The notes: generated by a model from the letters alone, not told the origin. Shown: positions 1-8,123, counted from the stretch's first letter. The stretch: DNA of 64,000 bases from Aliiroseovarius sp. PrR006 (GCF_010500215.1 NZ_JAAGOY010000007.1:1-64000); one strand, 5' to 3'. A program made the numbers and translations.

Positions 1-159
1 CTGAACCAGGCCGTGGAAGACCAGAAGAACGGCATCACCACCCTGATCGAAGCCATGATCAACCAGGAACTGGGCGAACCCTTCCGCCGCGACGCGATGA
101 AGAAACCCGTCGAGGTCGCTGGCATCAGCAAAGACGACATGAAACCTCAACAGGTTTGA
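1..159 (+). CDS. xsc: Sulfoacetaldehyde acetyltransferase, C-terminal end (partial)
   Basis: Only the last 52 codons are present; the gene begins before the window. The reading frame is open from base 1 to the TGA at 157-159 and holds the segment NQELGEPFRRDAMKKPV followed by VAGISKDD, which resembles the C-terminal tail of Xsc. Xsc is a thiamine-diphosphate enzyme that converts sulfoacetaldehyde and phosphate into acetyl-phosphate and sulfite in taurine degradation. The identification rests mostly on context: the next genes are a YeiH-type sulfate exporter (tauZ) and pta, the order known from Paracoccus and Rhodobacter taurine clusters. The catalytic part is outside the window, so this remains a probable call. 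Confidence 0.72.
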   Translation: MNQAVEDQKNGITTLIEAMINQELGEPFRRDAMKKPVEVAGISKDDMKPQQV

Positions 160-171
160 TGACCTCTCCCT

Positions 172-197
172 TGCCGGGGCAGGCCTACGCCCCGGCA
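172..197 (+). other. Perfect stem-loop downstream of xsc
   Basis: TGCCGGGGC (172-180) and GCCCCGGCA (189-197) form a perfect 9-bp GC-rich stem with an 8-nt loop, starting 12 nt after the xsc stop codon. No T-tract follows it directly. It may protect the 3' end of xsc mRNA or act together with the terminator-like hairpin just downstream. Confidence 0.6.
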
Positions 198-203
198 GTC
201 CCT

Positions 204-255
204 GCGCCCTCTCTTCATCCACCCTTGAAGAAGAGGGGGCGCATTTTTCTTTTTA
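204..255 (+). terminator. Terminator/attenuator-like hairpin between xsc and tauZ
   Basis: GCGCCCTCTCTTCA (204-217) can pair, with small bulges, with TGAAGAAGAGGGGGCGC (226-242), and a T-rich run (ATTTTTCTTTTT, 243-254) follows at once. This is the form of a rho-independent terminator, yet the tauZ ribosome binding site lies immediately after it. It is therefore probably a partial terminator that lowers tauZ-pta expression relative to xsc. Confidence 0.6.
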
Positions 256-268
256 AAGGATGAAAGTG

Positions 269-1309
269 ATGATGCAGGACAGCACGGCCCCCGCATTTGC
301 ACCGCGTTTGATCGGGTTTCTGCAGGATAACTGGCGCGGATTTCTGGTGTCTGTCGTCGTGGCTGCGGCAGCGCAGTTCTTGTCGGAACATTACGGCGCA
401 CCCGCAATGCTGATGGCGCTGCTTCTGGGCATCGCCTTTCACTTTCTGGCCGAAGACAGCGGCGGTGTATGTAAAGCCGGGATCGAGTTCACTGCCCGCA
501 CCGTGCTGCGCTTTGGTGTGGCGCTACTGGGTGCGCGCATCAGTGTCGAGCTGATGGTGGGTCTTGGGCCGAAACTGATCTCGGTCGTTGTGCTGGGCGT
601 GATCCTGACCATCCTGTTTGGCCTTCTGATGGCACGTGTCCTTGGACGCGGCTGGCGCTTTGGTCTTTTGACCGGCGGATCAGTGGCGATCTGCGGGGCC
701 TCGGCCGCGATGGCAATCGCTGCGGTCCTGCCGAAAAACGAGCATTCTGAACGCAACCTGATCTTCACCGTTCTGTCGGTTACGGTGTTGTCGACCATTG
801 CAATGATTGCCTATCCGATCCTGACCGAGGCGTTCGACTTCAACGACGAAGTCTCGGGTGTCTTCCTTGGTGGTACGATCCATGACGTGGCACAGGTTGT
901 TGGTGCGGGCTTCTCGGTCTCGGATCAGGCGGGCGAAGTGGCCACGATGGTCAAGCTGATCCGCGTGGCGATGTTGGCCCCGGTGGTCCTGATCATCTCG
1001 ATCATGGTGCGCCGTTTTGCCGAGGATAATGCGACCGAGGGCAAACGCCCACCAATTCTTCCGTCCTTCGTGGTCGGCTTCCTGATCTTCGCCACGTTGA
1101 ATTCGATCGGATTGATCCCGGCTGTGATGGTCGACGCGATGTCGTCGCTTAGCCGTTGGGCGCTGCTGGTGTCGATCGCGGCCGTGGGCATGAAGACCTC
1201 GCTCAAGCGCATTCTGGAAGTGGGTGGACAGGCGATCGCGATGATCGTGGTCGAGACGATCTTTATCGCGCTCTTTGTCCTCGCTGGCGTCCTGATGTTG
1301 GGCCACTAA
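269..1309 (+). CDS. tauZ: YeiH/COG2855-family putative sulfate exporter (taurine cluster)
   Basis: A strongly hydrophobic protein of about 346 residues with some ten predicted membrane helices (for example FLVSVVVAAAAQFL, ISVVVLGVILTILFGLL, MIVVETIFIALFVLAGVL). The family motifs GGSVAICGASAAMA and GGTIHDVAQVVGAG are present. The family is the YeiH/UPF0324 group. In taurine- and cysteate-degrading bacteria members encoded beside xsc or suyAB are candidate sulfate exporters (TauZ, SuyZ), removing sulfate formed from released sulfite. Start choice: an ATG at 260 overlaps the AAAGGA Shine-Dalgarno sequence (255-260), so the ATG at 269 (or 272), 8-11 nt downstream, is preferred. The pta gene follows after 26 bp. 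Export direction and substrate are inferred from context. Confidence 0.8.
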   Translation: MMQDSTAPAFAPRLIGFLQDNWRGFLVSVVVAAAAQFLSEHYGAPAMLMALLLGIAFHFLAEDSGGVCKAGIEFTARTVLRFGVALLGARISVELMVGLGPKLISVVVLGVILTILFGLLMARVLGRGWRFGLLTGGSVAICGASAAMAIAAVLPKNEHSERNLIFTVLSVTVLSTIAMIAYPILTEAFDFNDEVSGVFLGGTIHDVAQVVGAGFSVSDQAGEVATMVKLIRVAMLAPVVLIISIMVRRFAEDNATEGKRPPILPSFVVGFLIFATLNSIGLIPAVMVDAMSSLSRWALLVSIAAVGMKTSLKRILEVGGQAIAMIVVETIFIALFVLAGVLMLGH

Positions 1310-1335
1310 GCAAATCCGTCGAAAAGGATCAGACG

Positions 1336-2358
1336 ATGAAACCGCTTGAAATGCTTTTGAAAAACGCGGCGCGCTCGCAGAAAAAGATTGTGCTGAGCGA
1401 AGGTGCCGATCCCCGCGCTGTGGCCGCAGCGATTGATGCCCGCGCGCAAGGGATCGCCCGGATTGTGCTGGTGGGACCTGAGGCCGATGTGCAGGCCGAG
1501 CTTGCCCGCGCTGGCGCCGCACCCGGCAATGGGATCGAGATCCAGGACCCGACAACCTCGCCTTTGCTGGATGAACTGGCGGTGCTGTTTCACAAGCTGC
1601 GCCTGCACAAGGGCGTCACACCCGAGATGGCCCGAGACGCCGCAAAATCACCGCATGTCTTCGCGGCCCTTCTGGTTAAATCGGGCCACGCCGATGGCAC
1701 CGTTGGCGGCGCTGTCGCCACCACCGCCGAGATCGTGCGCACCGCCATTCAGGTGATCGGACCCAAACCGGGCTCCAAGCTGATTTCGAGCTTCTTCCTG
1801 ATGCTGTTCTGCAAGGATCACCACGCGAAGAAAGGCGCGCATATCTTCACCGACAGCGGCCTTGTGGTGGACCCCTCGGCCGAGGAAATGGCCCAGATCG
1901 CGCAAGCATCGGCCGAGTCCTTCGTGGCCCTGACCGGCGACACGCCTCGGGTTGCGATGCTGTCGTTCTCGACGCGTGGAAGTGCCTCGCATGACAAGGT
2001 GTCGAAAGTGGTCACAGCCACGGAACTGGCACGCGCGGCCAACCCTGATCTGCTGATTGATGGCGAGCTTCAGTTCGACGCGGCTTTCGTTCCGGACGTC
2101 GCAGCGTCCAAGGCCAGCGGATCGCCATTGGGGGGCGACGCGAACATCTTTGTCTTCCCCAATCTCGAAGCGGGTAACATCGCCTACAAAATCGCCCAGC
2201 GCGTGGGCGGAGCTGCAGCCATCGGCCCGATCCTTCAGGGCCTTGCGCGCCCTGCCAACGACCTGTCGCGCGGATGCTCGGCTGAAGACATCCTGCACAT
2301 GATCGCCGTCACCGCCGCCCAGGCCGAGGCCGCAGACACCCCGAATACTGAAGAATAA
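1336..2358 (+). CDS. pta: Phosphate acetyltransferase
   Basis: A 340-residue protein of the short, single-domain phosphotransacetylase type (Pfam PTA_PTB). It opens with KPLEMLLKNAARSQKKIVLS and carries GHADGTVGGAVATTAEIVR, SSFFLMLFCKD, MLSFSTRGSASHDK and NIFVFPNLEAGNIAYKI, all typical of the family. It converts acetyl-phosphate and CoA to acetyl-CoA and phosphate. Next to xsc its job is to turn the acetyl-phosphate made from sulfoacetaldehyde into acetyl-CoA, completing taurine carbon dissimilation. The start at 1336 follows an AAGGAT sequence; the longer open frame upstream would run back into tauZ and is rejected. It lacks the long N-terminal DRTGG region of enterobacterial Pta, as expected for these clusters. 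Confidence 0.93.
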   Translation: MKPLEMLLKNAARSQKKIVLSEGADPRAVAAAIDARAQGIARIVLVGPEADVQAELARAGAAPGNGIEIQDPTTSPLLDELAVLFHKLRLHKGVTPEMARDAAKSPHVFAALLVKSGHADGTVGGAVATTAEIVRTAIQVIGPKPGSKLISSFFLMLFCKDHHAKKGAHIFTDSGLVVDPSAEEMAQIAQASAESFVALTGDTPRVAMLSFSTRGSASHDKVSKVVTATELARAANPDLLIDGELQFDAAFVPDVAASKASGSPLGGDANIFVFPNLEAGNIAYKIAQRVGGAAAIGPILQGLARPANDLSRGCSAEDILHMIAVTAAQAEAADTPNTEE

Positions 2359-2369
2359 GGAGAAGACAC

Positions 2370-2738
2370 ATGCTCCCCCACGTTGTCGATCTAAGCCAAA
2401 CGTCCGACGCCAAAACCTCGCGTCGTCTTGCGGATATCCCGAACTGCGTCGTCGAAGGCGATCCGCATCAGGATATCTGGGTCCATTCGACAAGCCCGGA
2501 CGGAAAGCTGACCGTCGGGGTTTGGACGTCGACACCTGGCAAATGGCACGCCTTCGCGGGCAAGGACGAGTATTGCTATATCGTGTCCGGCCGATGCGCG
2601 TTGATCCATGAAGACGGAACACGGCAAGAGTTCACTGCAGGCGGTTCGTTTTTCATCCCGGACGGTTTCAAGGGCTTTTGGGAGGTTCTGGAAACCACCA
2701 CGAAGCACTTCGTGATCCGCGATACCAGTTACCAGTGA
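2370..2738 (+). CDS. Small cupin-domain protein (DUF861 type)
   Basis: A 122-residue single-domain cupin. The core reads TVGVWTSTPGKWHAFAGKDE, then YCYIVSGRCALIHEDG and GGSFFIPDGFKGFWEVLE, which matches the Cupin_3/DUF861 pattern with G(X)5HX-type and PXG-type motifs. Such proteins may bind a metal or a small ligand, and the substrate is unknown. The gene starts 11 bp after pta behind AAGGAGAA and is probably cotranscribed with it. It is therefore associated with the taurine cluster, but nothing in the sequence ties it to a defined step. It is the last gene before the insertion sequence, whose left end lies 36 bp after its stop codon. Confidence 0.8.
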   Translation: MLPHVVDLSQTSDAKTSRRLADIPNCVVEGDPHQDIWVHSTSPDGKLTVGVWTSTPGKWHAFAGKDEYCYIVSGRCALIHEDGTRQEFTAGGSFFIPDGFKGFWEVLETTTKHFVIRDTSYQ

Positions 2739-2773
2739 GCCTTACACTCGTTCGAGAAAACAGAGTACGCGCC

Positions 2774-3590
2774 GGTGCTGTCAGACTAATTCGAGCTAGC
2801 CTCAGCAAGGACAGTGATGCTGCCCTTTAGTCGGCACAAAGTTGGCGCCACTCGGCCAGAGCGGCGGTACGGTTCAGCTTGGAATTTGATCTGGAGTAAA
2901 AGCTGCGTTCCGAATTGAAGAGGTTAAGGACAGCGGCGTGGACGGAGGCGAACTTCTGCAAACTTTGCAATCGCCGAAAGCGCTGCATTGCCCTCTCCCT
3001 TCGTCGAAATGGTAGATGGAAATTCTCGGCGCGATTGTTTAGCCAGCAGCCAGTTTCCTGTCGATCGGCATTGCCGGTTTCCTTCATCGCAGCTCCATAG
3101 GAACGAAGTTTGTCAGTCACGATTACTTCTGGTTGGCCGTGCTTACGCATTGCTTTTCTTAGGGATTTCAATGCTGCCTTCTTGTTGCGTGTCTTCGTCA
3201 CGTAACTTTCCAGCACCTCGCCTTCGTGGTCAACGGCCCGCCACAGATAGTGCCGTTCACCGTTGATCTTCACGAACATCTCATCCAAGTGCCAACGCCA
3301 ATTCGAGTGGTGCCGCAGATGCTGGACCCGCCTCTTGCGGATTTCCGAAGCAAACTTCGGCCCGAACCGCTGCCACCAGAAACGAACAGATTCATAGCTC
3401 ACATCGATGCCGCGCTCATGTAGCAAGTCTTCTACATTCCTGGGTGAAAGAGGAAACCGAATATACACCATCACCGTCAAACGGATGATTTCGGGTGAGG
3501 CTCGGAAGTGGGGAAGTGGGCCGCGTTTGGTCATGAGGCAACGCTACGAAACCGCCCTGCCCTCCTCAAGGTCATCCCTCTGACAAGACC
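2774..3590 (-). mobile_element. IS6-family insertion sequence, about 817 bp
   Basis: The element holds one transposase gene. Its ends are imperfect inverted repeats: GGTGCTGTCAGA at 2774-2785 and, read on the minus strand from 3590 to 3579, GGTCTTGTCAGA (10 of 12 identical). The length of about 0.82 kb is typical for IS6/IS26-type elements. The flanking 8-mers differ (TACGCGCC to the left, AACAAAAG to the right), so no target-site duplication is visible. IS6 elements move by cointegrate formation, and homologous exchange or adjacent deletion afterwards would remove the duplication. Confidence 0.85.
2827..3534 (-). CDS. IS6-family DDE transposase
   Basis: A 235-residue transposase, full length for IS6/IS26-type enzymes. 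The DDE catalytic triad is visible: Asp in WHLDEMFVKINGE, Asp in VIVTDKLRSYGAA and Glu in NNRAENFHLPFRRRERAMQ, the last with the family's conserved basic run. The N-terminal part (ASPEIIRLTVMVYIRFPLSP, then VEDLLHERGIDVSYESVRFW) is the usual helix-turn-helix region. No frameshift or internal stop is seen, so the copy could be active. It sits inside the inverted repeats at 2774 and 3590 and is transcribed against the taurine cluster. Confidence 0.95.
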   Translation of the reverse strand: MTKRGPLPHFRASPEIIRLTVMVYIRFPLSPRNVEDLLHERGIDVSYESVRFWWQRFGPKFASEIRKRRVQHLRHHSNWRWHLDEMFVKINGERHYLWRAVDHEGEVLESYVTKTRNKKAALKSLRKAMRKHGQPEVIVTDKLRSYGAAMKETGNADRQETGCWLNNRAENFHLPFRRRERAMQRFRRLQSLQKFASVHAAVLNLFNSERSFYSRSNSKLNRTAALAEWRQLCAD

Positions 3591-3891
3591 AACAAAAGAA
3601 AAGTTGTTAGCAGCACAGCATACGCATCACGCAAATGGATTTGAGTGATACAAGCGGCATTTGAATCTACTCCCCCATACCTTCTCCAACACGCCAATTT
3701 CACACAGCCATGGGGCGATTGCGCCAGCAGCGCGGGCTGGATGAGCGCGGCTTCCCAGTAAAGCGACAGTCTGCCGCTGACGAAGAAAAAGAAGAAAACA
3801 GCGGATAAGGGGCAATTACGTGGTTAATTACGTGGTCAATAAGGAAAGTGGTTCCCCATACAAATCATTGTTTTTGTTGAAATAAATGATA
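3591..3891. other. Gene-poor stretch between the IS and tRNA-Ser
   Basis: About 300 bp with lower G+C than the surroundings and no convincing gene. A frame from 3710 to 3808 (plus strand) would encode 32 charged residues (MGRLRQQRGLDERG, ending EEKEENSG) and could be the remains of a broken coding region. A tandem direct repeat AATTACGTGGT lies at 3814-3824 and 3826-3836. The position between an insertion sequence and a tRNA gene suggests leftover DNA from an integrated element, without proof. Confidence 0.5.
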
Positions 3892-3981
3892 TGGCGGAGG
3901 AGGTGGGATTCGAACCCACGGTAGACTTTCACCTACGTCGGTTTTCAAGACCGGTGCATTCAACCACTCTGCCACTCCTCC
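3892..3981 (-). tRNA. tRNA-Ser (anticodon TGA)
   Basis: The reverse complement folds as a class II tRNA of 90 nt with an encoded CCA. The acceptor arm is GGAGGAG with CTCCTCC, discriminator G. The anticodon loop CTTGAAA holds TGA, there is a long variable arm (CGTAGGTGAAAGTCTACC region), and the T arm is GTGGGTTCGAATCCCAC. The long variable arm and the anticodon agree on serine, reading UCN codons. Confidence 0.96.
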
Positions 3982-4179
3982 GACGATGTGAGGCTTAACT
4001 TCCATCGAGCGATTCTGAAAGTGAAGAATTCACGCGGGAAGGTGCTCATGGGGGATCGATGTAAATGGCACTCTTTTCTCGCGCCAATGTTGTGTTTAGA
4101 CTGCCTGCAAATCCGGGGGTCACCCTGAACGAGCAGTCTGGATCCGAAGATCCCACATCAGAGAACCTAGGGGCGCGAT

Positions 4180-5082
4180 ATGTCGATAAAGACCACCGTG
4201 AAAGTGGCCATGGCACTTGGAGGTGCCCTTCTTGTTGCAGCGTGCGACGACACCAATCTTCCCGGTTTCATGAAAAACGCCAACTCTGGCGAGCGAAATG
4301 CGCAAACAACCGCCCGCCAGGGGGAAGTCATCGAACGTGATGTGGAGGCACCCGAGGTCTTTCAGGTCACTGAGAAAGGCCTGTGGGATGGACGCCCCAG
4401 CCTTGGCGGCGTCTGGGTTGCACACCCCAGCGCGAAAGATCCGGAACGCGTGATCATCCGAAATCCGGCGAACGGGAAATCCGCTGTGGCGGCACTTTTC
4501 CGTCGTGAACGTGAGATTCCGGGCCCTCGCCTGCAAGTGTCGTCCGAAGCGGCGGCCGAGCTTGGAATTCTAGCGGGTGCGCCGACTGAACTCTCTGTCA
4601 CGGCCTTGCGCAAACAGAAGGTGCCTGTGGCGCCTCCGCCTGTGGAAGACCCGGTTTTGGAAGATCCGGCCGAGATCTCGCAATCGACATTGGATGATCC
4701 GATTGCCGCCGCCGAAGCGGCGCTGGATCGCACCGAGAAAACGACGCCTCGCGTTGGCACACGCCCCGCACCAAAACCCACTGCTAAACCTGCAGCCACC
4801 AAACCTGTCGCTGCAGCCAAACCTGCGGCCCCTGCCCCCGCAGGCACCCCGTCTAAACCCTTCATCCAGATCGGCATCTTCTCGGTTGAACAGAACGCGA
4901 AGAACGCGGCGGAGTCTCTACGCGGTATCGGGATTATTCCGACGATCAAGCCGGGCAACTCGAACGGTAAGAAGTTCTGGCGCGTGGTTGCGGGACCCGC
5001 AACAAACAAAGCCGAGCTTGAGGCCGTGCTGAACAAGATTAAGGGGCTTGGCTTCGTCGACGCCTATGCCGTCACCAACTAA
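4180..5082 (+). CDS. SPOR-domain lipoprotein
   Basis: A 300-residue exported protein. The N-terminus MSIKTTVKVAMALGGALLVA ends in a lipobox (LVAAC, Cys22), so it is probably a lipoprotein. Residues about 40-140 form a conserved globular part (LWDGRPSLGGVWVAHPSAKD). Residues about 145-225 are Pro/Ala/Lys-rich and disordered. The last 75 residues form a SPOR domain (FIQIGIFSVEQNAKNAAESL to the C-terminus), which binds denuded glycan strands of septal peptidoglycan. Early in the mature part there is no RlpA double-psi barrel signature that can be named with certainty, although RlpA-type proteins have the same layout. The next gene, a D,D-carboxypeptidase, starts 62 bp later, which fits a shared role in cell-wall work. 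Confidence 0.82.
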   Translation: MSIKTTVKVAMALGGALLVAACDDTNLPGFMKNANSGERNAQTTARQGEVIERDVEAPEVFQVTEKGLWDGRPSLGGVWVAHPSAKDPERVIIRNPANGKSAVAALFRREREIPGPRLQVSSEAAAELGILAGAPTELSVTALRKQKVPVAPPPVEDPVLEDPAEISQSTLDDPIAAAEAALDRTEKTTPRVGTRPAPKPTAKPAATKPVAAAKPAAPAPAGTPSKPFIQIGIFSVEQNAKNAAESLRGIGIIPTIKPGNSNGKKFWRVVAGPATNKAELEAVLNKIKGLGFVDAYAVTN

Positions 5083-5143
5083 GACCGGATAGCAGATCTT
5101 GGGCCAAACGGCCCCACTGACAACCAAAGGACACTACCTGACC

Positions 5144-6343
5144 ATGTTTCGTCGCCTGACATTGCGCATTTCAGCCCTTGTGGCGTTGGTTTTCATCGCA
5201 GCGCTGCCCGCGCGCGCTTTCGATACGCGCGCTACCTCGGCCTATGTGCTGGATGTGACCACGGGCACCGTGCTGCTTGAGAAGAACGCGGAAGTTCCCC
5301 TGCCGCCTGCGTCGATGTCCAAGCTGATGACGGTCAACATGCTGTTCGAGGCCTTGGCGGATGGCCGTGTGACGCTCTCGACCCCGTTTGGCGTGTCGGA
5401 CCGGGCCGCCAATATGGGCGGATCGACCATGTTCCTGACTCAAGGCGATCGCCCCACGGTCGAGGATCTGTTGCAGGGTATCATCGTTCAGTCAGGCAAT
5501 GACGCCTGCGTGGCTGTTGCCGAAGGACTGGCAGGCACGGAAGACGCCTTTGCGCGCATGATGACCGACCGCGCCCGCAATATGGGATTGGCAAACACCA
5601 GCTTCGGCAACGCCTCGGGCTGGCCACACCCGATGCAACGCATGTCGATGAAAGATCTGGCGCTTCTGGCGCGTCACCTGATTGTCGAGTTCCCGGACTA
5701 CTACCGCTATTTCTCGCAGACCGAGTATCACTATAAGGACCGTGCCCCGGACAACCGCTTCAACCGCAATCCGCTTTTGCGGCTTGGCATTGGCGCAGAT
5801 GGCCTGAAGACGGGCCACACGCAGGAAGCAGGCTATGGTCTGGTCGGGTCTGCCCGTCAGGGAGATCGCCGTATCGTGTTCGTCATTTCGGGTATGATGT
5901 CGGAAAAAGAACGTGCCGAAGAGGCCGAAGCCATCGTCAACTGGGCCTTCCGTCAGTTCACCATGAAAACCACCGTCAAAGCCGGCCAGCGCGTGGCCGA
6001 GGCCCCCGTCTGGCTGGGATCGAGCGCAACGGTCGGACTGGTTCCGGCCGAGGATGTGAACCTGCTGATCCCAGCAGGGCAGCGTGGCGGGATCACCGCG
6101 ACGGTCAACTGGACCGGCCCGATCCCGGCCCCCATCGCGCAAGGACAAGAGCTGGCCCAGATGGTGATCAGTCGCGATGGGCTCAGCGACACGGTTGTGC
6201 CCCTTTATGCTGAATTTGGCGTGGGCAATGCTGGTTATACCAAGCGCCTGGCCACCGCGGCAGGTAAGGTTCTGGCGATGGTCTTGGGCGGCGACACCCC
6301 GCCCCCTGTTGCGCTGCCCGGCGCGACCTCAAGCACAAACTGA
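5144..6343 (+). CDS. dacC: D-alanyl-D-alanine carboxypeptidase (PBP5/6 family)
   Basis: A 399-residue protein with a signal peptide ending ALPARA before FDTRATSAYVLD. The three serine-peptidase motifs of S11 enzymes are visible: SxxK in PPASMSKLMT, SGN in VQSGNDACVA and KTG in DGLKTGHTQE. The C-terminal part (VKAGQRVAEAPVWLGSS onward) is the PBP5_C beta domain. It trims the terminal D-Ala from peptidoglycan pentapeptides in the periplasm. The start at 5144 is chosen because it places the signal peptide directly at the N-terminus; an in-frame upstream extension has no such logic. It follows the SPOR lipoprotein and lies 7 bp before tmk. The exact dacA/dacC/dacD label is uncertain. Confidence 0.9.
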   Translation: MFRRLTLRISALVALVFIAALPARAFDTRATSAYVLDVTTGTVLLEKNAEVPLPPASMSKLMTVNMLFEALADGRVTLSTPFGVSDRAANMGGSTMFLTQGDRPTVEDLLQGIIVQSGNDACVAVAEGLAGTEDAFARMMTDRARNMGLANTSFGNASGWPHPMQRMSMKDLALLARHLIVEFPDYYRYFSQTEYHYKDRAPDNRFNRNPLLRLGIGADGLKTGHTQEAGYGLVGSARQGDRRIVFVISGMMSEKERAEEAEAIVNWAFRQFTMKTTVKAGQRVAEAPVWLGSSATVGLVPAEDVNLLIPAGQRGGITATVNWTGPIPAPIAQGQELAQMVISRDGLSDTVVPLYAEFGVGNAGYTKRLATAAGKVLAMVLGGDTPPPVALPGATSSTN

Positions 6344-6350
6344 CCTGATC

Positions 6351-6983
6351 ATGGGCGGATTATTCATCAGTTTCGAGGGCATCGACGGCTCGGGCAAGTC
6401 GACGCAAGCGCGTCTGCTGGCCGAGGCTTTGCAGCAACAAGGCCATGACGTGGTCCTGACCCGCGAACCCGGAGGCTCGGCCGGGGCCGAGGAAATCCGT
6501 GCGCTGGTGCTGGAAGGTGACCCCGACCGCTGGTCGGCAGAGACCGAATTGCTCTTGTTCACCGCCGCCCGCCGCGACCATCTGGAACGTCTGATCAACC
6601 CAGCCTTGGCCGAGGGCAAGATCGTCATCACCGACCGTTTCGCTGACAGCACACGCATGTATCAGGGCACCCGGTCCGGCGACAAACGCGCGCAGGTCGA
6701 TGCGCTGCATGATCTGATGATCGGCTGTGAACCTGATGTGACCTTCCTGATCGACATGGACCCCGACCTGGGTCACGCCCGTGCCAAGGGGCGTGGTGGC
6801 ACCGAAGAACGGTTCGAGGATTTCGGCGCCGAGCTTCAACACAAGATGCGCGCCGGGTTTCTTGAACTTGCGCAAGATCATCCCGACCGGTTCCGCGTGA
6901 TCGACGGCACCCGCGACATCGACGTGGTCGCCGCAGATGTGCTGGCCACTGCACTGGCCGAAATCAAGGCCCGCATCGCATGA
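6351..6983 (+). CDS. tmk: Thymidylate kinase
   Basis: A 210-residue dTMP kinase, phosphorylating dTMP to dTDP with ATP. The P-loop FEGIDGSGKST lies at residues 7-17, the DRx motif is in VITDRFADSTRMYQG, and the substrate region LTREPGGS follows the P-loop by about 25 residues. The LID region contains RAKGRGGTEERFE. The ATG at 6351 is the only start that puts the P-loop at the usual place near the N-terminus. Its last four bases overlap the start of holB (ATGA), and the tmk-holB pair is a common bacterial arrangement. Confidence 0.95.
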   Translation: MGGLFISFEGIDGSGKSTQARLLAEALQQQGHDVVLTREPGGSAGAEEIRALVLEGDPDRWSAETELLLFTAARRDHLERLINPALAEGKIVITDRFADSTRMYQGTRSGDKRAQVDALHDLMIGCEPDVTFLIDMDPDLGHARAKGRGGTEERFEDFGAELQHKMRAGFLELAQDHPDRFRVIDGTRDIDVVAADVLATALAEIKARIA

Positions 6984-8107
6984 GCACCGATCCCGACGAC
7001 ATCCCGCAGCCCGACCAGATCGAAGGCGCCCCGCATCCGCGCGAAGCTACCCGGCTGATCGGGCAGGACGCGGCGGAACAGGCGTTTCTCTCGGCTTATA
7101 ACTCGGACCGGATGCATCACGGCTGGCTGATCACCGGCCCGCGCGGCGTGGGCAAGGCAACGCTGGCGTGGCGCATCGCGCGCTTCCTTCTGGCCACCTC
7201 GCCGGATGATGGCGGCATGTTCGACGCCCCTGCCCCCGAGACGCTGGACATTTCACCCGACCATCCTGTGTCGCACCGGATCGCGGCCCTGTCCGAGCCG
7301 GGCCTGTTCCTTCTGCGCCGCCCTTGGGACGAGAAGGCAAAGCGTCTGAAAAACGAGATCACCGTGGACGAGGTGCGTAAGCTGAAAAGCTTCTTCGCGC
7401 TGTCCTCGGCCGGTGGCGGGCGTCGCGTCGTGATCGTCGACGTGGCGGACGAAATGAACTCCAACGCCGCCAACGCGCTGCTGAAGCTTTTGGAAGAACC
7501 GCCCGAGGGTGCGGTGCTGCTGTTGATCAGCCACCAACCAACACGCCTTCTGCCCACGATCCGTTCGCGTTGTCGCGAGTTGCGCCTGCCGCCTTTGGCG
7601 CCGGACGCGCTGTCACAGGTCATGGCGGGGCTGGATGAAACGCCCTCGGCGGACGAGGTTTTGCGCCTGAATGAACTGGCCGCAGGGTCGGCGGGCGACG
7701 CGCTGCGTCTTCTGCACCTGAACGGCTTGGGCACCTACGGCGATTTGGTTCAGATCTTCCAGAACCGCGATTTCGACCGCCCCCGTGCGTTGAAACTGGC
7801 GGAAAGCGCGGCCGGCAAAGCCAATGCCGAGCGCTATGCGCTGATCTTGCATCTGTTTGACCTGTTTCTGGCGCGACTGGCCCGCCACGGGGCCGGTTTC
7901 CGCCCAGCGGCCGAGGCCGCGCCGGGCGAAGCGGCCTGCCTTGCGCGCCTATCGCCCCACCCCACTGCGGCGCGCTCTTGGGCGAGCCTGCAACAGGAAT
8001 TGTCGGCCCGCGCAAGCCATGGACGGGCGGTGAACCTTGACCCGGCTGCGCTCATCCTTGATATGGTTTTCAAGATCAACGACACGGCCGTGAAATTGGC
8101 GGCCTGA
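6980..8107 (+). CDS. holB: DNA polymerase III subunit delta'
   Basis: A 375-residue clamp-loader subunit of the AAA+ type. It contains WLITGPRGVGKATLAWRIAR (P-loop region, residues about 50-70), a Walker-B-like VVIVDVADEMNSNAANALLK segment, LLKLLEEPPEGAVLLLISHQ and the SRC motif in PTIRSRCRELRLPP. These are typical of delta'. The subunit is part of the complex that loads the beta sliding clamp. The zinc-binding cysteines of the E. coli protein are not obvious, which is common in alphaproteobacteria. It overlaps tmk by 4 bp, and tatD follows after 16 bp, giving the familiar tmk-holB-tatD set. Confidence 0.93.
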   Translation: MSTDPDDIPQPDQIEGAPHPREATRLIGQDAAEQAFLSAYNSDRMHHGWLITGPRGVGKATLAWRIARFLLATSPDDGGMFDAPAPETLDISPDHPVSHRIAALSEPGLFLLRRPWDEKAKRLKNEITVDEVRKLKSFFALSSAGGGRRVVIVDVADEMNSNAANALLKLLEEPPEGAVLLLISHQPTRLLPTIRSRCRELRLPPLAPDALSQVMAGLDETPSADEVLRLNELAAGSAGDALRLLHLNGLGTYGDLVQIFQNRDFDRPRALKLAESAAGKANAERYALILHLFDLFLARLARHGAGFRPAAEAAPGEAACLARLSPHPTAARSWASLQQELSARASHGRAVNLDPAALILDMVFKINDTAVKLAA

Positions 8108-8123
8108 GGCAAGGACGCCCCCT

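Noticed and set aside
680-1555. Long minus-strand open frame of 291 codons over tauZ and pta
   Set aside because: It lies across two well-supported genes on the other strand, has an arginine/histidine-rich composition typical of an antisense frame in high-GC DNA, and matches no family. Similar antisense frames over paaE, mmsA, dctP and accC were dropped for the same reason.
3627-3815. Minus-strand frame of 62 codons between the IS and tRNA-Ser
   Set aside because: No ribosome site, unusual composition, no recognisable motif; the stretch is better described as debris.
4065-4340. Plus-strand frame overlapping the SPOR lipoprotein start
   Set aside because: It is out of frame with the lipoprotein, has no signal or motif, and no ribosome site.
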